A DNA stretch of 27,337 nucleotides from contig CAZTNG010000018.1 of the NCBI GenBank assembly GCA_964615195.1, positions 1 to 27,337 of the forward strand, read 5' to 3'. Position numbers and translations under genes: made by a program. Below are positions 1 to 7,608 of this stretch, one piece after another. The stretch is from HGM20899 sp964615195. GTDB taxonomy: Bacteria > Pseudomonadota > Gammaproteobacteria > Enterobacterales > Succinivibrionaceae. The notes beneath the pieces were generated by a model. It was not told where the DNA came from. It did no database searches and saw nothing but the letters and a program-made list of their open reading frames with translations. Within the stretch, counting starts at the first letter, position 1, and each line of letters opens with the position of its first letter.

Positions 1-1
1 G

Positions 2-94
2 GGCAGGAAGCCGGAGTTGACCGCGCTTCTTTTCATGGCCGAGGCGGGCGATTTCGAAAAAAACGTCCGGTTGCGGCATCGAACGATGACCTAA
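2..94 (+). CDS. possible 3' end of a truncated GC-rich gene
   Basis: A reading frame that enters from the left edge runs 30 codons and stops with TAA at 92-94. Its codons end mostly in G or C (about 24 of 30), as expected of a real gene in GC-rich DNA and unlike every other gene in this window. The visible residues, ending RLRHRTMT, are not recognised. The opposite strand is also open here, from an ATG near 76 reading MPQPDVFF towards the left edge, so the strand is not certain. No function can be assigned. Confidence 0.25.
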   Translation, partial: GRKPELTALLFMAEAGDFEKNVRLRHRTMT

Positions 95-300
95 GACAAC
101 CGCCAAAAACGGCAACAAGCCGCAAACCCATATCAATCAAGGATGTAGCTTTCCGGACGAGCTTCGGACTTGGTCCGGAGAAAACAGAGAATCAGGGGCC
201 AAACAGAGAAAGAAAGGCTGGAGGATGGGGAGAATCGATGGTGCGGAGAGGTGCTTTGGAAAGATGTGAAACGGGCGCAAACCCTTTAGAAACAAGGGGA

Positions 301-346
301 AAAAGAAAACCCGTCACCCCGGAGAATGACCCCAGAGAGACGGGTT
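301..346 (-). terminator. intrinsic terminator downstream of ssrA
   Basis: An 8-bp stem is formed by AACCCGTC (308-315) and GACGGGTT (339-346), with a GC-rich inner segment that can fold further. On the minus strand the stem is followed by TTCTTTT. On the plus strand a run of six T follows at 350-355, so it could stop transcription from both sides. It lies within the GC-rich block rather than in sequence of native composition. Confidence 0.7.
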
Positions 347-359
347 GTCTTTTTTCAAA

Positions 360-748
360 TGGTGGAGATGGCGGGATTTGAACCCGCGTCCCAAAAGGCT
401 CCGTCTTTACCACTACATGTTTAGTCAAATCATTTAATCTCGCCCGATAGTCGCGGATTGACACGCTACCTCTGAGCCAGACTGACTGTTTTAGAGCTTT
501 TCCACCAGCCTAGGATACACTCGATCCAATATAAGTGACCCGGAGTGCTAAACCTATTGGCAAATTTAGTTCCAGGGTAGTCTACAGGTTATTAAGCTGC
601 GACTACTGGTGCTTTTTACTGGTTATTAAGCAGCTAAAGCGTAAGATTCATCGTTTGCGATTATCTTTTTGAGAGTTTTTTAAGAGGCCACCCTCACCTC
701 TACATGCGATATTGATTTCACTCTTCCAGTCGAATCCTAATCATCCCC
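360..748 (-). ncRNA. ssrA: tmRNA (transfer-messenger RNA)
   Basis: Ribosome-rescue RNA that acts with SmpB to release stalled ribosomes and tag the unfinished protein for proteolysis. The 5' end GGGGATGA (748 downward) pairs with the 3' end CATCTCC-ACCA (366 to 360) to form the alanine-tRNA-like acceptor stem, and GGTTCAAATCC near the 3' end is the T-arm. The tag frame lies at 658-629 and reads ANDESYALAA, followed by two TAA codons at 628-623. This differs from the E. coli tag ANDENYALAA at one residue (S for N). The C-terminal ALAA is the signal recognised by ClpXP and ClpAP. smpB lies upstream on the same strand, as in enterobacteria. The gene ends exactly where base composition changes, and its 3' end, including the encoded CCA, is intact. 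Confidence 0.97.
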
Positions 749-887
749 TTGTTTTTAAAATTCTTTAAATAAAATAGCTAATTATTTAATTATCTTAACT
801 TAGCCTTGTTCTTTAGTTATATAACCAAAGCTTTATTTTTAATTATTCTATGATATAAAATCTAAAGTGTAAACTGTTTTTATACTA

Positions 888-910
888 AAGTAATAATTTT
901 TTTATTACTT
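888..910 (-). terminator. AT-only hairpin between smpB and ssrA
   Basis: The 9-bp inverted repeat AAGTAATAA (888-896) and TTATTACTT (902-910) has a 5-base loop and lies about 40 bases past the smpB stop. The stem is all A-T except for one pair, and no clean U tract follows it on the minus strand. It may weaken read-through from smpB towards ssrA, but the call is weak. Confidence 0.3.
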
Positions 911-948
911 CTATTCATGAAAGCATTTATTGCAATGTTAATTACAGT

Positions 949-1419
949 TTAGCGAAGATTTTTCTTCATTACTCTTGCTTTGTCACGTTGCCATTCGCGT
1001 TCTTTAATAGAATCTCGTTTATCATGATCTTGTTTGCCTCGAGCAACACCAATCTCTATTTTTACAAAGCATTTTTTCCAATACATTTTTAGTGGTACAA
1101 CTGTAATACCCGCTTTTTCAATTTGTCCAATAAGTTTATCAATTTCGCGTCTGTTTAGTAGTAGCTTTCTTGTTCTTGTTGGATCGCATATAACATGAGA
1201 GCAAGCTTGATTTAATGGGGTGATGGTTGCACCTATTAAAAAAATCTCGCCTCTTTTTACAATAACGTAACCATCTACAATGCTTGCTTTTCCAGAGCGC
1301 AATGATTTAACTTCCCATCCTTGAAGCTCAATACCAGCTTCAATTCTTTGATCAATGAAGTATTCGTGAGATGCTCTTTTGTTTACAGCAATCGCAGAAT
1401 TGGTAATCTTATCAGCCAT
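949..1419 (-). CDS. smpB: SsrA-binding protein SmpB
   Basis: Small basic RNA-binding protein that binds the tRNA-like part of tmRNA, mimics the missing anticodon arm in the ribosomal A site, and is required for trans-translation. At 156 residues it matches the usual length (E. coli has 160). Family motifs are present in order: N-K-R-A-S-H-E-Y near residue 13, GWEVKSLRSGK near 34-45, the DGYV strand, TRTRKLLL near 80, GITVVPLKMYW near 105, and GVARGKQDHDKR followed by the basic tail KEREWQRDKARVMKKN, which becomes helical in the ribosomal mRNA channel. The ATG at 1419 is preceded by a weak GGA. It lies on the same strand as ssrA and about 200 bases upstream of it, so the two partners are probably co-regulated. 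Nothing appears missing. Confidence 0.97.
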   Translation of the reverse strand: MADKITNSAIAVNKRASHEYFIDQRIEAGIELQGWEVKSLRSGKASIVDGYVIVKRGEIFLIGATITPLNQACSHVICDPTRTRKLLLNRREIDKLIGQIEKAGITVVPLKMYWKKCFVKIEIGVARGKQDHDKRDSIKEREWQRDKARVMKKNLR

Positions 1420-1722
1420 TATTTTTCCATATATTGTTATATGATAGAACTGTCGTTAATACATCTACCGTTGTTATTTTGAGTTACTCAATAGTTATAT
1501 AGTTACTTAGCAAAATTATATTATATATTTAAAATTTGCCTATACATCATTATATTGTTAAATGTACTTAAGGTGCTAGCTATTGAGAATAATTATTTTT
1601 TTGTGATTTATTATTTTATGTGTTTTCTGCTGAGTGTCAAGTAAGATAGCTTTTGTTACATGTTCTGTATGTATAATTTGTGAGTATGATTAGTTTGTTG
1701 CATATTTATTTTATTTGTATAC
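1420..1722. other. non-coding gap upstream of smpB
   Basis: AT-rich sequence between the smpB start and the icd terminator. It must hold the smpB promoter, because a strong terminator lies just beyond it, but no convincing -35/-10 pair stands out. No open frame longer than a few codons with a ribosome binding site was seen. Confidence 0.5.
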
Positions 1723-1756
1723 AAAAAATCTTAAGATTTTCACTTAAGATTTTTTT
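1723..1756 (-). terminator. bidirectional-type terminator after icd
   Basis: The 12-bp inverted repeat AAAAATCTTAAG (1724-1735) and CTTAAGATTTTT (1743-1754) has a 7-base loop and lies 30 bases past the icd stop. The stem has T-rich tails on both strands, so it fits an intrinsic terminator for icd and isolates smpB from it. Confidence 0.85.
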
Positions 1757-1784
1757 ATTAACAGTTATTTACAATAAATTTTTA

Positions 1785-3035
1785 TTACATATTAGAAATA
1801 ATATCTTCAGCAAATTCTGCTGTTGAACGTAATGTAGCATTTTCCATCTGTGAATAGAAATCGATAGTTACAGTTTTCTTTGTAATAGCTTTTTCCATAC
1901 CAGAAACAATTAAATCTGCAGCTTCTGTCCAACCCATATGACGAAGCATCATTTCAGCTGATAAGATAATTGAACCAGGATTTGCTTTTTGTAGACCAGC
2001 AAGCTTTGGAGCTGTTCCGTGTGTAGCTTCAAATAGGGCTACACCAGTACCAATATTAGCACCTGGAGCAATACCAATACCACCAACTTGAGCTGCTAAA
2101 GCATCAGATACGTAGTCACCGTTTAAATTCATGGCGCATACTACATCATAGTCTGCAGGGTAAAGAAGAATGTTTTGGAGGAATGCATCAGCAATACAAT
2201 CTTTAATTACAATAGTCTTACCATTATTTGGGTTTTTAAAGCTAATAACACCATTTTCGTCTGTAGTAGCACCATATTTGTTAATAGCTAATTCGTAACC
2301 CCATTTCTTGAAGCCACCTTCAGTAAACTTCATGATATTACCCTTGTGAACGATGGTAACAGATTTTCTGTCATTATCGATAGCGTATTGAATTGCTGCA
2401 CCAATTAGGCGTTCGGTGCCAGCTTTAGACATAGGTTTAACACCTATACCGCAATTATCTGTAAATCTAATCTTTGTTACACCCATTTCCTTAGTAAGGA
2501 AATCGATAACTTTTTTAGCACCTTCAGAGTTAGCTTCCCATTCAATACCAGCATAAATATCTTCAGCATTTTCACGGAAAATTACCATATCTGTTAGTTC
2601 AGGGTGCTTAACTGGGCTAGGAACGCCTGTAAAATAGCGAACAGGACGTAGACAAATATAAAGATCTAGTGTTTGACGTAGAGATACATTTAGAGAACGA
2701 ATGCCACCACCAACTGGAGTTGTAAGAGGGCCTTTAATTGCAACACAATAGTCTTTTATAAAATCATAGGTTTCTTCAGGAAGCCAAACTCCGTCGCCGT
2801 AAACCTTAGTTGATTTCTCGCCAGCGAATATTTCCATCCATTTGATTTCTTTTGTACCATTATAAGCTTTAGCTACAGCTGCATTTACAACCTTAAGCAT
2901 AGCTGGGGTAACATCTTTACCAATACCATCACCTTCAATATATGGCACGATTGGGTTATTTGGAGTTGTTAAGACGCCGTTTGCATCAGCGGTGATTTTC
3001 GCACCATCGGTAGGAATAATAACTTTAGAAATCAT
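1785..3035 (-). CDS. icd: NADP-dependent isocitrate dehydrogenase
   Basis: Citric-acid-cycle enzyme that oxidises isocitrate to 2-oxoglutarate and CO2 with NADP. It aligns along its whole length with E. coli Icd (416 residues, the same length as here). Recognisable blocks are PYIEGDGIG near the start, IKGPLTTPVGGGIRSLNV with the substrate serine and arginine, the LYICLRPVRY loop, VHKGNIMKFTEG, MNLNGDYVSDALAAQVGG with metal-binding aspartate, and ATHGTAPKLAG. The serine in GGIRSLNV corresponds to the residue phosphorylated by AceK in E. coli; no aceK is visible here. The start at 3035 is chosen because AAGGA lies 7 bases before that ATG and the protein then begins like E. coli Icd. An upstream in-frame extension to 3098 would run into the promoter and is rejected. 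It is a single-gene unit with its own promoter and terminator. Confidence 0.97.
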   Translation of the reverse strand: MISKVIIPTDGAKITADANGVLTTPNNPIVPYIEGDGIGKDVTPAMLKVVNAAVAKAYNGTKEIKWMEIFAGEKSTKVYGDGVWLPEETYDFIKDYCVAIKGPLTTPVGGGIRSLNVSLRQTLDLYICLRPVRYFTGVPSPVKHPELTDMVIFRENAEDIYAGIEWEANSEGAKKVIDFLTKEMGVTKIRFTDNCGIGVKPMSKAGTERLIGAAIQYAIDNDRKSVTIVHKGNIMKFTEGGFKKWGYELAINKYGATTDENGVISFKNPNNGKTIVIKDCIADAFLQNILLYPADYDVVCAMNLNGDYVSDALAAQVGGIGIAPGANIGTGVALFEATHGTAPKLAGLQKANPGSIILSAEMMLRHMGWTEAADLIVSGMEKAITKKTVTIDFYSQMENATLRSTAEFAEDIISNM

Positions 3036-3097
3036 TAGTGTTTCCTTATTATGTAAAAAGTCATGGGTATCATGAAAGGTATAATTATTTGTGTTCA

Positions 3098-3126
3098 ATT
3101 ATAATTATCCATACTTTATTGTGCAA
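3098..3126 (-). promoter_or_regulatory. sigma-70 promoter of icd
   Basis: On the minus strand TTGCAC (3126-3121) is separated by exactly 17 bases from a perfect TATAAT (3103-3098). This predicts a start near 3091 and a leader of roughly 55 bases before the icd ATG. Confidence 0.8.
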
Positions 3127-3292
3127 TTATTCTTTTAAGCTTATTTGGATAACTATAAATTCAAGTAATAAAGTTTTATTGATTTATATTATCTATCAGC
3201 TGTAATTCACAGAAGAGGAATTGTTTGGATACTAATCATTATCTTAAAAATGTTGATGTTAGTTGTAATTAAACTAATTATAGATAGCTATA

Positions 3293-3301
3293 TGCTATAA
3301 T
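3293..3301 (+). promoter_or_regulatory. extended -10 element before ygiQ
   Basis: TGCTATAAT is a perfect -10 hexamer with the upstream TG of an extended -10 promoter. It lies 29 bases before the ygiQ start codon. No good -35 hexamer is seen at 16-18 bases, which is common for extended -10 promoters. Confidence 0.55.
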
Positions 3302-3330
3302 GATGATGTTTATTTTATCGAGTTAAGAAG

Positions 3331-5604
3331 ATGAGCTTACCTATTCATAATTTTGCAGATATTAGAGATTATCCTAAATACTGGCCTATTGATATGCTTC
3401 CAACTGATTTTTTACCTATGTCAAAGTCAGAAATGGATGATGCAGGTTGGGATAGTTGCGACATTATTCTTGTTTCTGGTGATGCATATATTGATCATCC
3501 TAGTTTTTGTACAGCAATAGTTGGTCGTTATCTTGAGGCTTTTGGTTTTAGGGTAGGTGTCATTTCTCAACCTGATTGGCATTCTAAAACAGACTTTATG
3601 AAACTAGGTCGTCCTAATTTATTTTTTGGTGTTACAGCTGGCAATATGGACTCAATGATAAATCATTATACAGCTGATCGAAAAATTAGGACTGATGATG
3701 CCTATACCCCCGGCGCAGTAGCAGGTAAAAGACCTGATAGAGCGGTAACAGTATATACTCAAAGATTACGTGAAGCTTATAAAGATGTGCCAATTATTCT
3801 AGGTGGTATAGAAGCATCTTTGCGAAGAATTGCTCATTATGATTATTGGTCTGATACAGTAAAAAATTCTGTTTTAGCAGATTCTAAAGCTGATATTCTT
3901 GTTTATGGTAATGGTGAAAGACCAATGGCTGAAATAGCCTATCGTTTATCTCAAGGAGAAAGTGTTAAGCAAATTTTAGATGTACGTGGTTCTGCAGTTA
4001 TGGTGCATGATGCACTTCCTCAGTGGTATGGCGTAGATTGCAGATCTGTTGATCACAATGCAGCAATTGATCCAATGCCTAATCCATATTGTTCTTATTG
4101 TGCTAGTTCTAAAAACAAAGATTATAAAAACAATGATAGCAATGATTTATTATCTGTAAACGCCTTGCCTACTATAGAGCCTATAGGTAAAGACGTTAAT
4201 ATTGAAAGTCAAAATGAAATCAAGTGTCTAACAATAGATGAAAGAGTAGATTATAGTGCTAAGGTTAAACCTGCAGTAAAAACTCATGAGTTTGAATATT
4301 TACTTTTACCTTCTGCAGAGAAGGTAAAACAAGATCAATTATTGTATGCTCATGCTGCAAGAATTTTTATAAGAGAAACAAATCCTGATTGTGCTAGAGC
4401 TCTATTGCAAAAGCACGGGGAACGTTATGTATGGGTGAATCCTCCAGCAATTCCACTTACTACTCCTGAACTTGATTGGGTTTATACATTGCCATTTAAA
4501 AGAATCCCTCATCCTAGTTATGGAGAGGCAAACATTCCTGCGTATGAAATGATAAAAACTTCAGTTTCATTAATGCGTGGATGCTTTGGTGGGTGTAGTT
4601 TTTGCTCAATAGTGGCTCATGAAGGTAAATTTATCCAAAGTAGATCTCAAGATTCTGTGCTTTCAGAGCTTGAAGAGATTAAAGACAAAACTCCAGGATT
4701 TACAGGTGTTATTTCTGATTTAGGTGGCCCATCAGCTAATATGTACCGCTTAGGTTGTATGAATGAAAAAGCGCGTAAGGTATGTAGAAAGCCATCATGT
4801 TTGTATCCAGAGCCATGTCAGTTTTTAAATACGGATCATAGTCATTTAATCGAGTTATATAGAGCAGCACGTAATTTACCATTTATAAAAAAAATATTGG
4901 TAGCATCTGGTGTTCGTATTGATCTTGCACTAAAAGACAAACGATATATAAAAGAATTAGTTATGTATCATGTTGGGGGATATTTAAAGATAGCTCCTGA
5001 ACATACAGAGACTGAAGTATTAAGTAAAATGCTTAAACCTGGTACAGATGTTTATTATCGTTTTAAAGAACTATTTGATAGTTATTCTTCAACTGCAAAT
5101 AAAAAGCAGTATTTAATTCCTTATTTTATGTCTTCACATCCAGGTTCAAGTTTATTATCAATGATAAATTTGGCAAGATGGTTAAAAGCAAATGGTTTTA
5201 GGGTGGATCAGGTACAAAACTTTTATCCAACCCCTATGGCAGGAGCTACAACAATGTATTACACGGGTATAGATCCTTATGAAAATATTGATGGCAGTAC
5301 TAAGCCATCAGTAGTTGTTGCTAAAGGTGAAATTGCTCGTAGAACACAAAAGGCAATTTTAAGGTATCATGACTCAGTTAATTTTAGAGTAATCAGAGAT
5401 GTATTACGCGAGTTAAAATTAGAAGCTTTGATAGGACGAAGTAAAGAGTCTCTAGTTCCTCCAGGGGATAGAAGTGAGCAATATCATCAGAATAGCTTTA
5501 AATCAGCAAGTTCAACTTCCCGCTTTAACAAAGTAAAGGAAGGGGAGAATTCTGATAATACAAGATCTAGAAAATTAGGTAATGTAAATAAGCGCAGGAG
5601 ATAG
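3331..5604 (+). CDS. ygiQ: YgiQ family radical SAM protein
   Basis: Large radical-SAM protein of the YgiQ family, whose reaction is not known to me. It matches E. coli YgiQ over its length (757 here, 739 there). The N-terminal family block holds FLPMSKSEMDDAGWDSCDI and DAYIDHPSF near residues 27-65, then LFFGVTAGNMDSMIN and DAYTPGAVAGKRPDRA. The radical SAM core carries the 4Fe-4S motif C418-x3-C422-x2-C425 in RGCFGGCSFCS, followed by VGGYLKIAPEHTE and DQVQNFYPTP. A second cysteine group (near residues 480-500) could bind another cluster. Residues about 255-310 are a low-complexity Asn/Lys-rich linker where family members vary, and the last 50 residues are a basic tail. The next gene starts 2 bases after the stop, so they are probably co-transcribed. 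The ATG has only a weak AAGAAG in front of it. Confidence 0.93.
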   Translation: MSLPIHNFADIRDYPKYWPIDMLPTDFLPMSKSEMDDAGWDSCDIILVSGDAYIDHPSFCTAIVGRYLEAFGFRVGVISQPDWHSKTDFMKLGRPNLFFGVTAGNMDSMINHYTADRKIRTDDAYTPGAVAGKRPDRAVTVYTQRLREAYKDVPIILGGIEASLRRIAHYDYWSDTVKNSVLADSKADILVYGNGERPMAEIAYRLSQGESVKQILDVRGSAVMVHDALPQWYGVDCRSVDHNAAIDPMPNPYCSYCASSKNKDYKNNDSNDLLSVNALPTIEPIGKDVNIESQNEIKCLTIDERVDYSAKVKPAVKTHEFEYLLLPSAEKVKQDQLLYAHAARIFIRETNPDCARALLQKHGERYVWVNPPAIPLTTPELDWVYTLPFKRIPHPSYGEANIPAYEMIKTSVSLMRGCFGGCSFCSIVAHEGKFIQSRSQDSVLSELEEIKDKTPGFTGVISDLGGPSANMYRLGCMNEKARKVCRKPSCLYPEPCQFLNTDHSHLIELYRAARNLPFIKKILVASGVRIDLALKDKRYIKELVMYHVGGYLKIAPEHTETEVLSKMLKPGTDVYYRFKELFDSYSSTANKKQYLIPYFMSSHPGSSLLSMINLARWLKANGFRVDQVQNFYPTPMAGATTMYYTGIDPYENIDGSTKPSVVVAKGEIARRTQKAILRYHDSVNFRVIRDVLRELKLEALIGRSKESLVPPGDRSEQYHQNSFKSASSTSRFNKVKEGENSDNTRSRKLGNVNKRRR

Positions 5605-5606
5605 TA

Positions 5607-5870
5607 ATGCGGTATGCCGATGGTAGAATTGTGAGAATTGGTGATACAGTATGTTTAAAGGCAAAAAGTTTAGGTGTTGTTGTATGTTCTATTGATACGG
5701 TAGAATATTCAGCAGATTTTCCACAAAGTAGATATAATTATCTTGAAAAAGGTATTTTCATTGAATTTTCCAATAAGGAAGTTATTTATGTGGAAGATTA
5801 TATTGAAGGTTTGGTTTTAGTTGGCAGAAATAATGAGTTCCTTAAGGAAGTTTCAGAGAAATATGAATAA
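5607..5870 (+). CDS. small conserved-looking protein, function unknown
   Basis: An 87-residue acidic cytoplasmic protein without signal peptide or membrane segment. It begins MRYADGRIVRIGDTV, and the pattern of short strands followed by VVVCSIDTVEYS suggests a small beta-barrel of the SH3 or KOW type. I recall short hypothetical proteins with the same start and the same CSID motif in other gammaproteobacteria, but no function. The GGAG ribosome binding site lies inside the last codons of ygiQ, 2 bases separate the genes, and its own end overlaps the following lipoprotein gene, so the three look translationally linked. The gene is real judging by spacing and composition; its role is open. Confidence 0.7.
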   Translation: MRYADGRIVRIGDTVCLKAKSLGVVVCSIDTVEYSADFPQSRYNYLEKGIFIEFSNKEVIYVEDYIEGLVLVGRNNEFLKEVSEKYE

Positions 5871-6495
5871 TTTGATGAAAAATAGTTTGGTTGTTGTAGG
5901 GTTATTGTTTGTTGTAATGCTAACAGGCTGTAAAGGTGATGAAAAAGATATACCTATCCAGGATCAAACAATGTCTGGAATTGATGCTAATAAAAACGGT
6001 ATAAGAGATGATATCGAAGATCGCATGAAGGTTGAGTTTACCGAAATGGTAACTCCTGAAGAGCAGTACGTAATGGATCAAAGTGCAAGAGTTTTTCAGG
6101 AAATACTTGATCTAAATTTAGATGATCGTGAAAAAGTTTTACTTGTTCGTGATCACTTAGATATGTCTATAAATTGTGGTGTATTGGTATTTGGTGAAGA
6201 TTTTAGATATGATAATTATTCAATTATTTTAACAAGATTAAAGCAATGGTACTTTAATACAAAAATGCGTAAAGAAAAGCAAAAAGAGTTTATTATGCGC
6301 AGTAAGGAATACCATTATGAAAAAACAAATTTTGGTAATGCTAATACTTGTGAATTTGAGTTTTCACCTGCTTTGATTAAAGAAATTGAGCGTAGAGATC
6401 TTGAGAAAAAAGCAAAGGAAGAGGCTCAAAAAAAAATTAGAAAGCTCTCAAAAGTAGATCAATATTCTAAGTGCAATAAATTTTCATTTATATAA
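5863..6495 (+). CDS. putative lipoprotein with calcium-loop motif
   Basis: A 210-residue protein with a lipoprotein signal: basic start MNNLMKNS, hydrophobic core LVVVGLLFVVM and lipobox LTGC, giving a lipidated cysteine at residue 23. Soon after the cysteine comes DANKNGIRDDIEDRM, which has the spacing of an EF-hand or thrombospondin-type calcium loop (D-x-N-x-N-G-x-x-D-D-x-E). The rest is predicted helical and charged, with three further cysteines, and the C-terminus holds a Lys/Glu-rich stretch. The ATG at 5863 overlaps the end of the previous gene by 8 bases. An in-frame upstream start at 5821 would add a charged segment before the signal peptide and is rejected. A second ATG at 5875 is possible. 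The function is not recognised. A terminator follows directly. Confidence 0.75.
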   Translation: MNNLMKNSLVVVGLLFVVMLTGCKGDEKDIPIQDQTMSGIDANKNGIRDDIEDRMKVEFTEMVTPEEQYVMDQSARVFQEILDLNLDDREKVLLVRDHLDMSINCGVLVFGEDFRYDNYSIILTRLKQWYFNTKMRKEKQKEFIMRSKEYHYEKTNFGNANTCEFEFSPALIKEIERRDLEKKAKEEAQKKIRKLSKVDQYSKCNKFSFI

Positions 6496-6504
6496 GTGTA
6501 TTTA

Positions 6505-6548
6505 AAAACAGCTTGTATCTTATAATCTAAGAGCAGGCTGTTTTTTTT
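6505..6548 (+). terminator. terminator of the ygiQ transcript
   Basis: AACAGCTTG (6507-6515) pairs with CAGGCTGTT (6534-6542), with one G-U pair. An inner TCTTA/TAAGA stem extends the hairpin, and eight T follow from 6541. It is a textbook intrinsic terminator just after the lipoprotein gene. Confidence 0.88.
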
Positions 6549-6566
6549 AGTCCGTAGAGGTCCAAA

Positions 6567-7223
6567 ATGGATTACACAGTTTTCTTAAAATATTTTGTTG
6601 GTTTAATGGCCATCATTAATCCTATAGGTTTATTACCTGTTTTTTCAAGTCTTACATCAGGTAATACAAAAAGTGAAAGATTGCATATTAATATTACAGC
6701 TAACGTGGCGGTTGCCATAATATTGTTTGTTTCAATGTTATTTGGAAGTTTAATTTTAAAATGGTTTTCCATATCTTTAGATTCTTTCAGAATTGCTGGT
6801 GGAATTATGATTGTAGTGATTGCTCTAGTCATGGTTCAAGGACAGCTTGAGCGAGGAAGACATAATGCGGATGAGAAAGAAGAAGCTCAGCTGAAGAATT
6901 CAATTGCAGTTGTCCCTTTGGCTATGCCTTTGATGGCAGGTCCTGGCGCTATTAGTTCTACTATAGTATTTAGTGGTCAATTTAGCCAAAGTATGATTGG
7001 GCTAATTGGAAGTACTTTGGTAATAATAATTTTTTCTGTGAGTTCTTTTCTTATATTTTTAAGTTCTCAATTGATGATAAAAATCATGGGTACAACAGGT
7101 ATAAACATTGTTACGCGTATCATGGGTATTATTATGATGTCCATAGGTATTGAAATGATAGCTGCAGGCATTAAAGGCTTATTTTATGTAAAAGAATTTT
7201 TGCAGTATGTAACCCAAGGATAA
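6567..7223 (+). CDS. MarC family integral membrane protein
   Basis: A 218-residue inner-membrane protein of the MarC/YchE family (about 210-220 residues, six membrane segments). Segments can be seen at roughly residues 5-25, 42-62, 70-90, 118-135, 140-165 and 180-205. Family-typical stretches are AIINPIGLLPVF near the start, FRIAGGIMIVVIALVMVQG, and AVVPLAMPLMAGPGAIS, which carries the conserved Pro and Gly residues. The biochemical role of the family is not established; the old link of MarC to multiple antibiotic resistance was not upheld. GAGG lies 8 bases before the ATG at 6567. The gene stands between a terminator and a long gap, so it is probably monocistronic. Confidence 0.9.
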   Translation: MDYTVFLKYFVGLMAIINPIGLLPVFSSLTSGNTKSERLHINITANVAVAIILFVSMLFGSLILKWFSISLDSFRIAGGIMIVVIALVMVQGQLERGRHNADEKEEAQLKNSIAVVPLAMPLMAGPGAISSTIVFSGQFSQSMIGLIGSTLVIIIFSVSSFLIFLSSQLMIKIMGTTGINIVTRIMGIIMMSIGIEMIAAGIKGLFYVKEFLQYVTQG

Positions 7224-7608
7224 TGAATGTTTTATTTTTATCTATGAATAAGCATATTGCATAGATTGTTAAAGTGTATTTACTGATTTGAGAAAAAATT
7301 GTTATTGTAAGTGTTTATGCTGATTTTTAGTTTATAAATAGTTTTATTTAATAATTTTTATGTAAAAAAATGTAACTTTTAGTAAAAGATTTCTATTGAT
7401 GAATTTATTTTGTGAGATAGTTGATATTTACGATTTTTAATCAATTGAAAAATTTATAGCTAGCAAAACTCTAGTGTATTATATGTGTATGCTTCTTTTT
7501 AGGTGAAAACCTACTGATTATAAGAAATAGTAGCAGGCTCATTATTACATATTTGGTTATTTTTACTTATTGAGCTATATAGTTAATCGTACAAACGGAT
7601 AATTTAAT
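7224..7608. other. non-coding gap with hairpins before the chemoreceptor gene
   Basis: 385 bases of AT-rich DNA without a credible gene. At 7501-7512 AGGT-GAAA-ACCT forms a small hairpin with a GNRA-type loop, and the following bases (CTACT then AGTAG, about 7511-7533) can form an overlapping, mutually exclusive stem. This lies 75-110 bases before the chemoreceptor start. It matches no riboswitch I know, including the c-di-GMP types. No convincing flagellar sigma-28 promoter was found. Confidence 0.3.

Larger units (their letters stand above)
1..359. other. GC-rich block next to the ssrA 3' end
   Basis: Counted by eye, the first 60 bases are about 60% G+C and the next 60 about 53%, while the sequence beyond about 360 is near 30%. 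The change falls within a few bases of the 3' CCA end of the tmRNA gene, which lies on the minus strand. The 3' ends of ssrA are a known attachment site for integrases, so this may be the edge of an integrated element. Apart from a possible gene end at 2-94 and a terminator at 301-346, I recognise nothing in it. A chimeric assembly join would look similar. Confidence 0.5.

Noticed and set aside
192..464. Open frame of 90 codons on the minus strand across the ssrA 3' end
   Set aside because: It runs through the tmRNA acceptor and tag regions and the terminator, has no ribosome binding site and encodes a low-complexity Pro/Phe-rich product.
3036..3098. N-terminal extension of Icd starting at 3098
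   Set aside because: It would start within the -10 box of the icd promoter; the ATG at 3035 gives the family length and has AAGGA before it.
7560..7608. Sigma-28 (flagellar) promoter before the chemoreceptor gene
   Set aside because: GGATAA near the start resembles part of GCCGATAA, but there is no TAAAGTTT-like element at the right distance.
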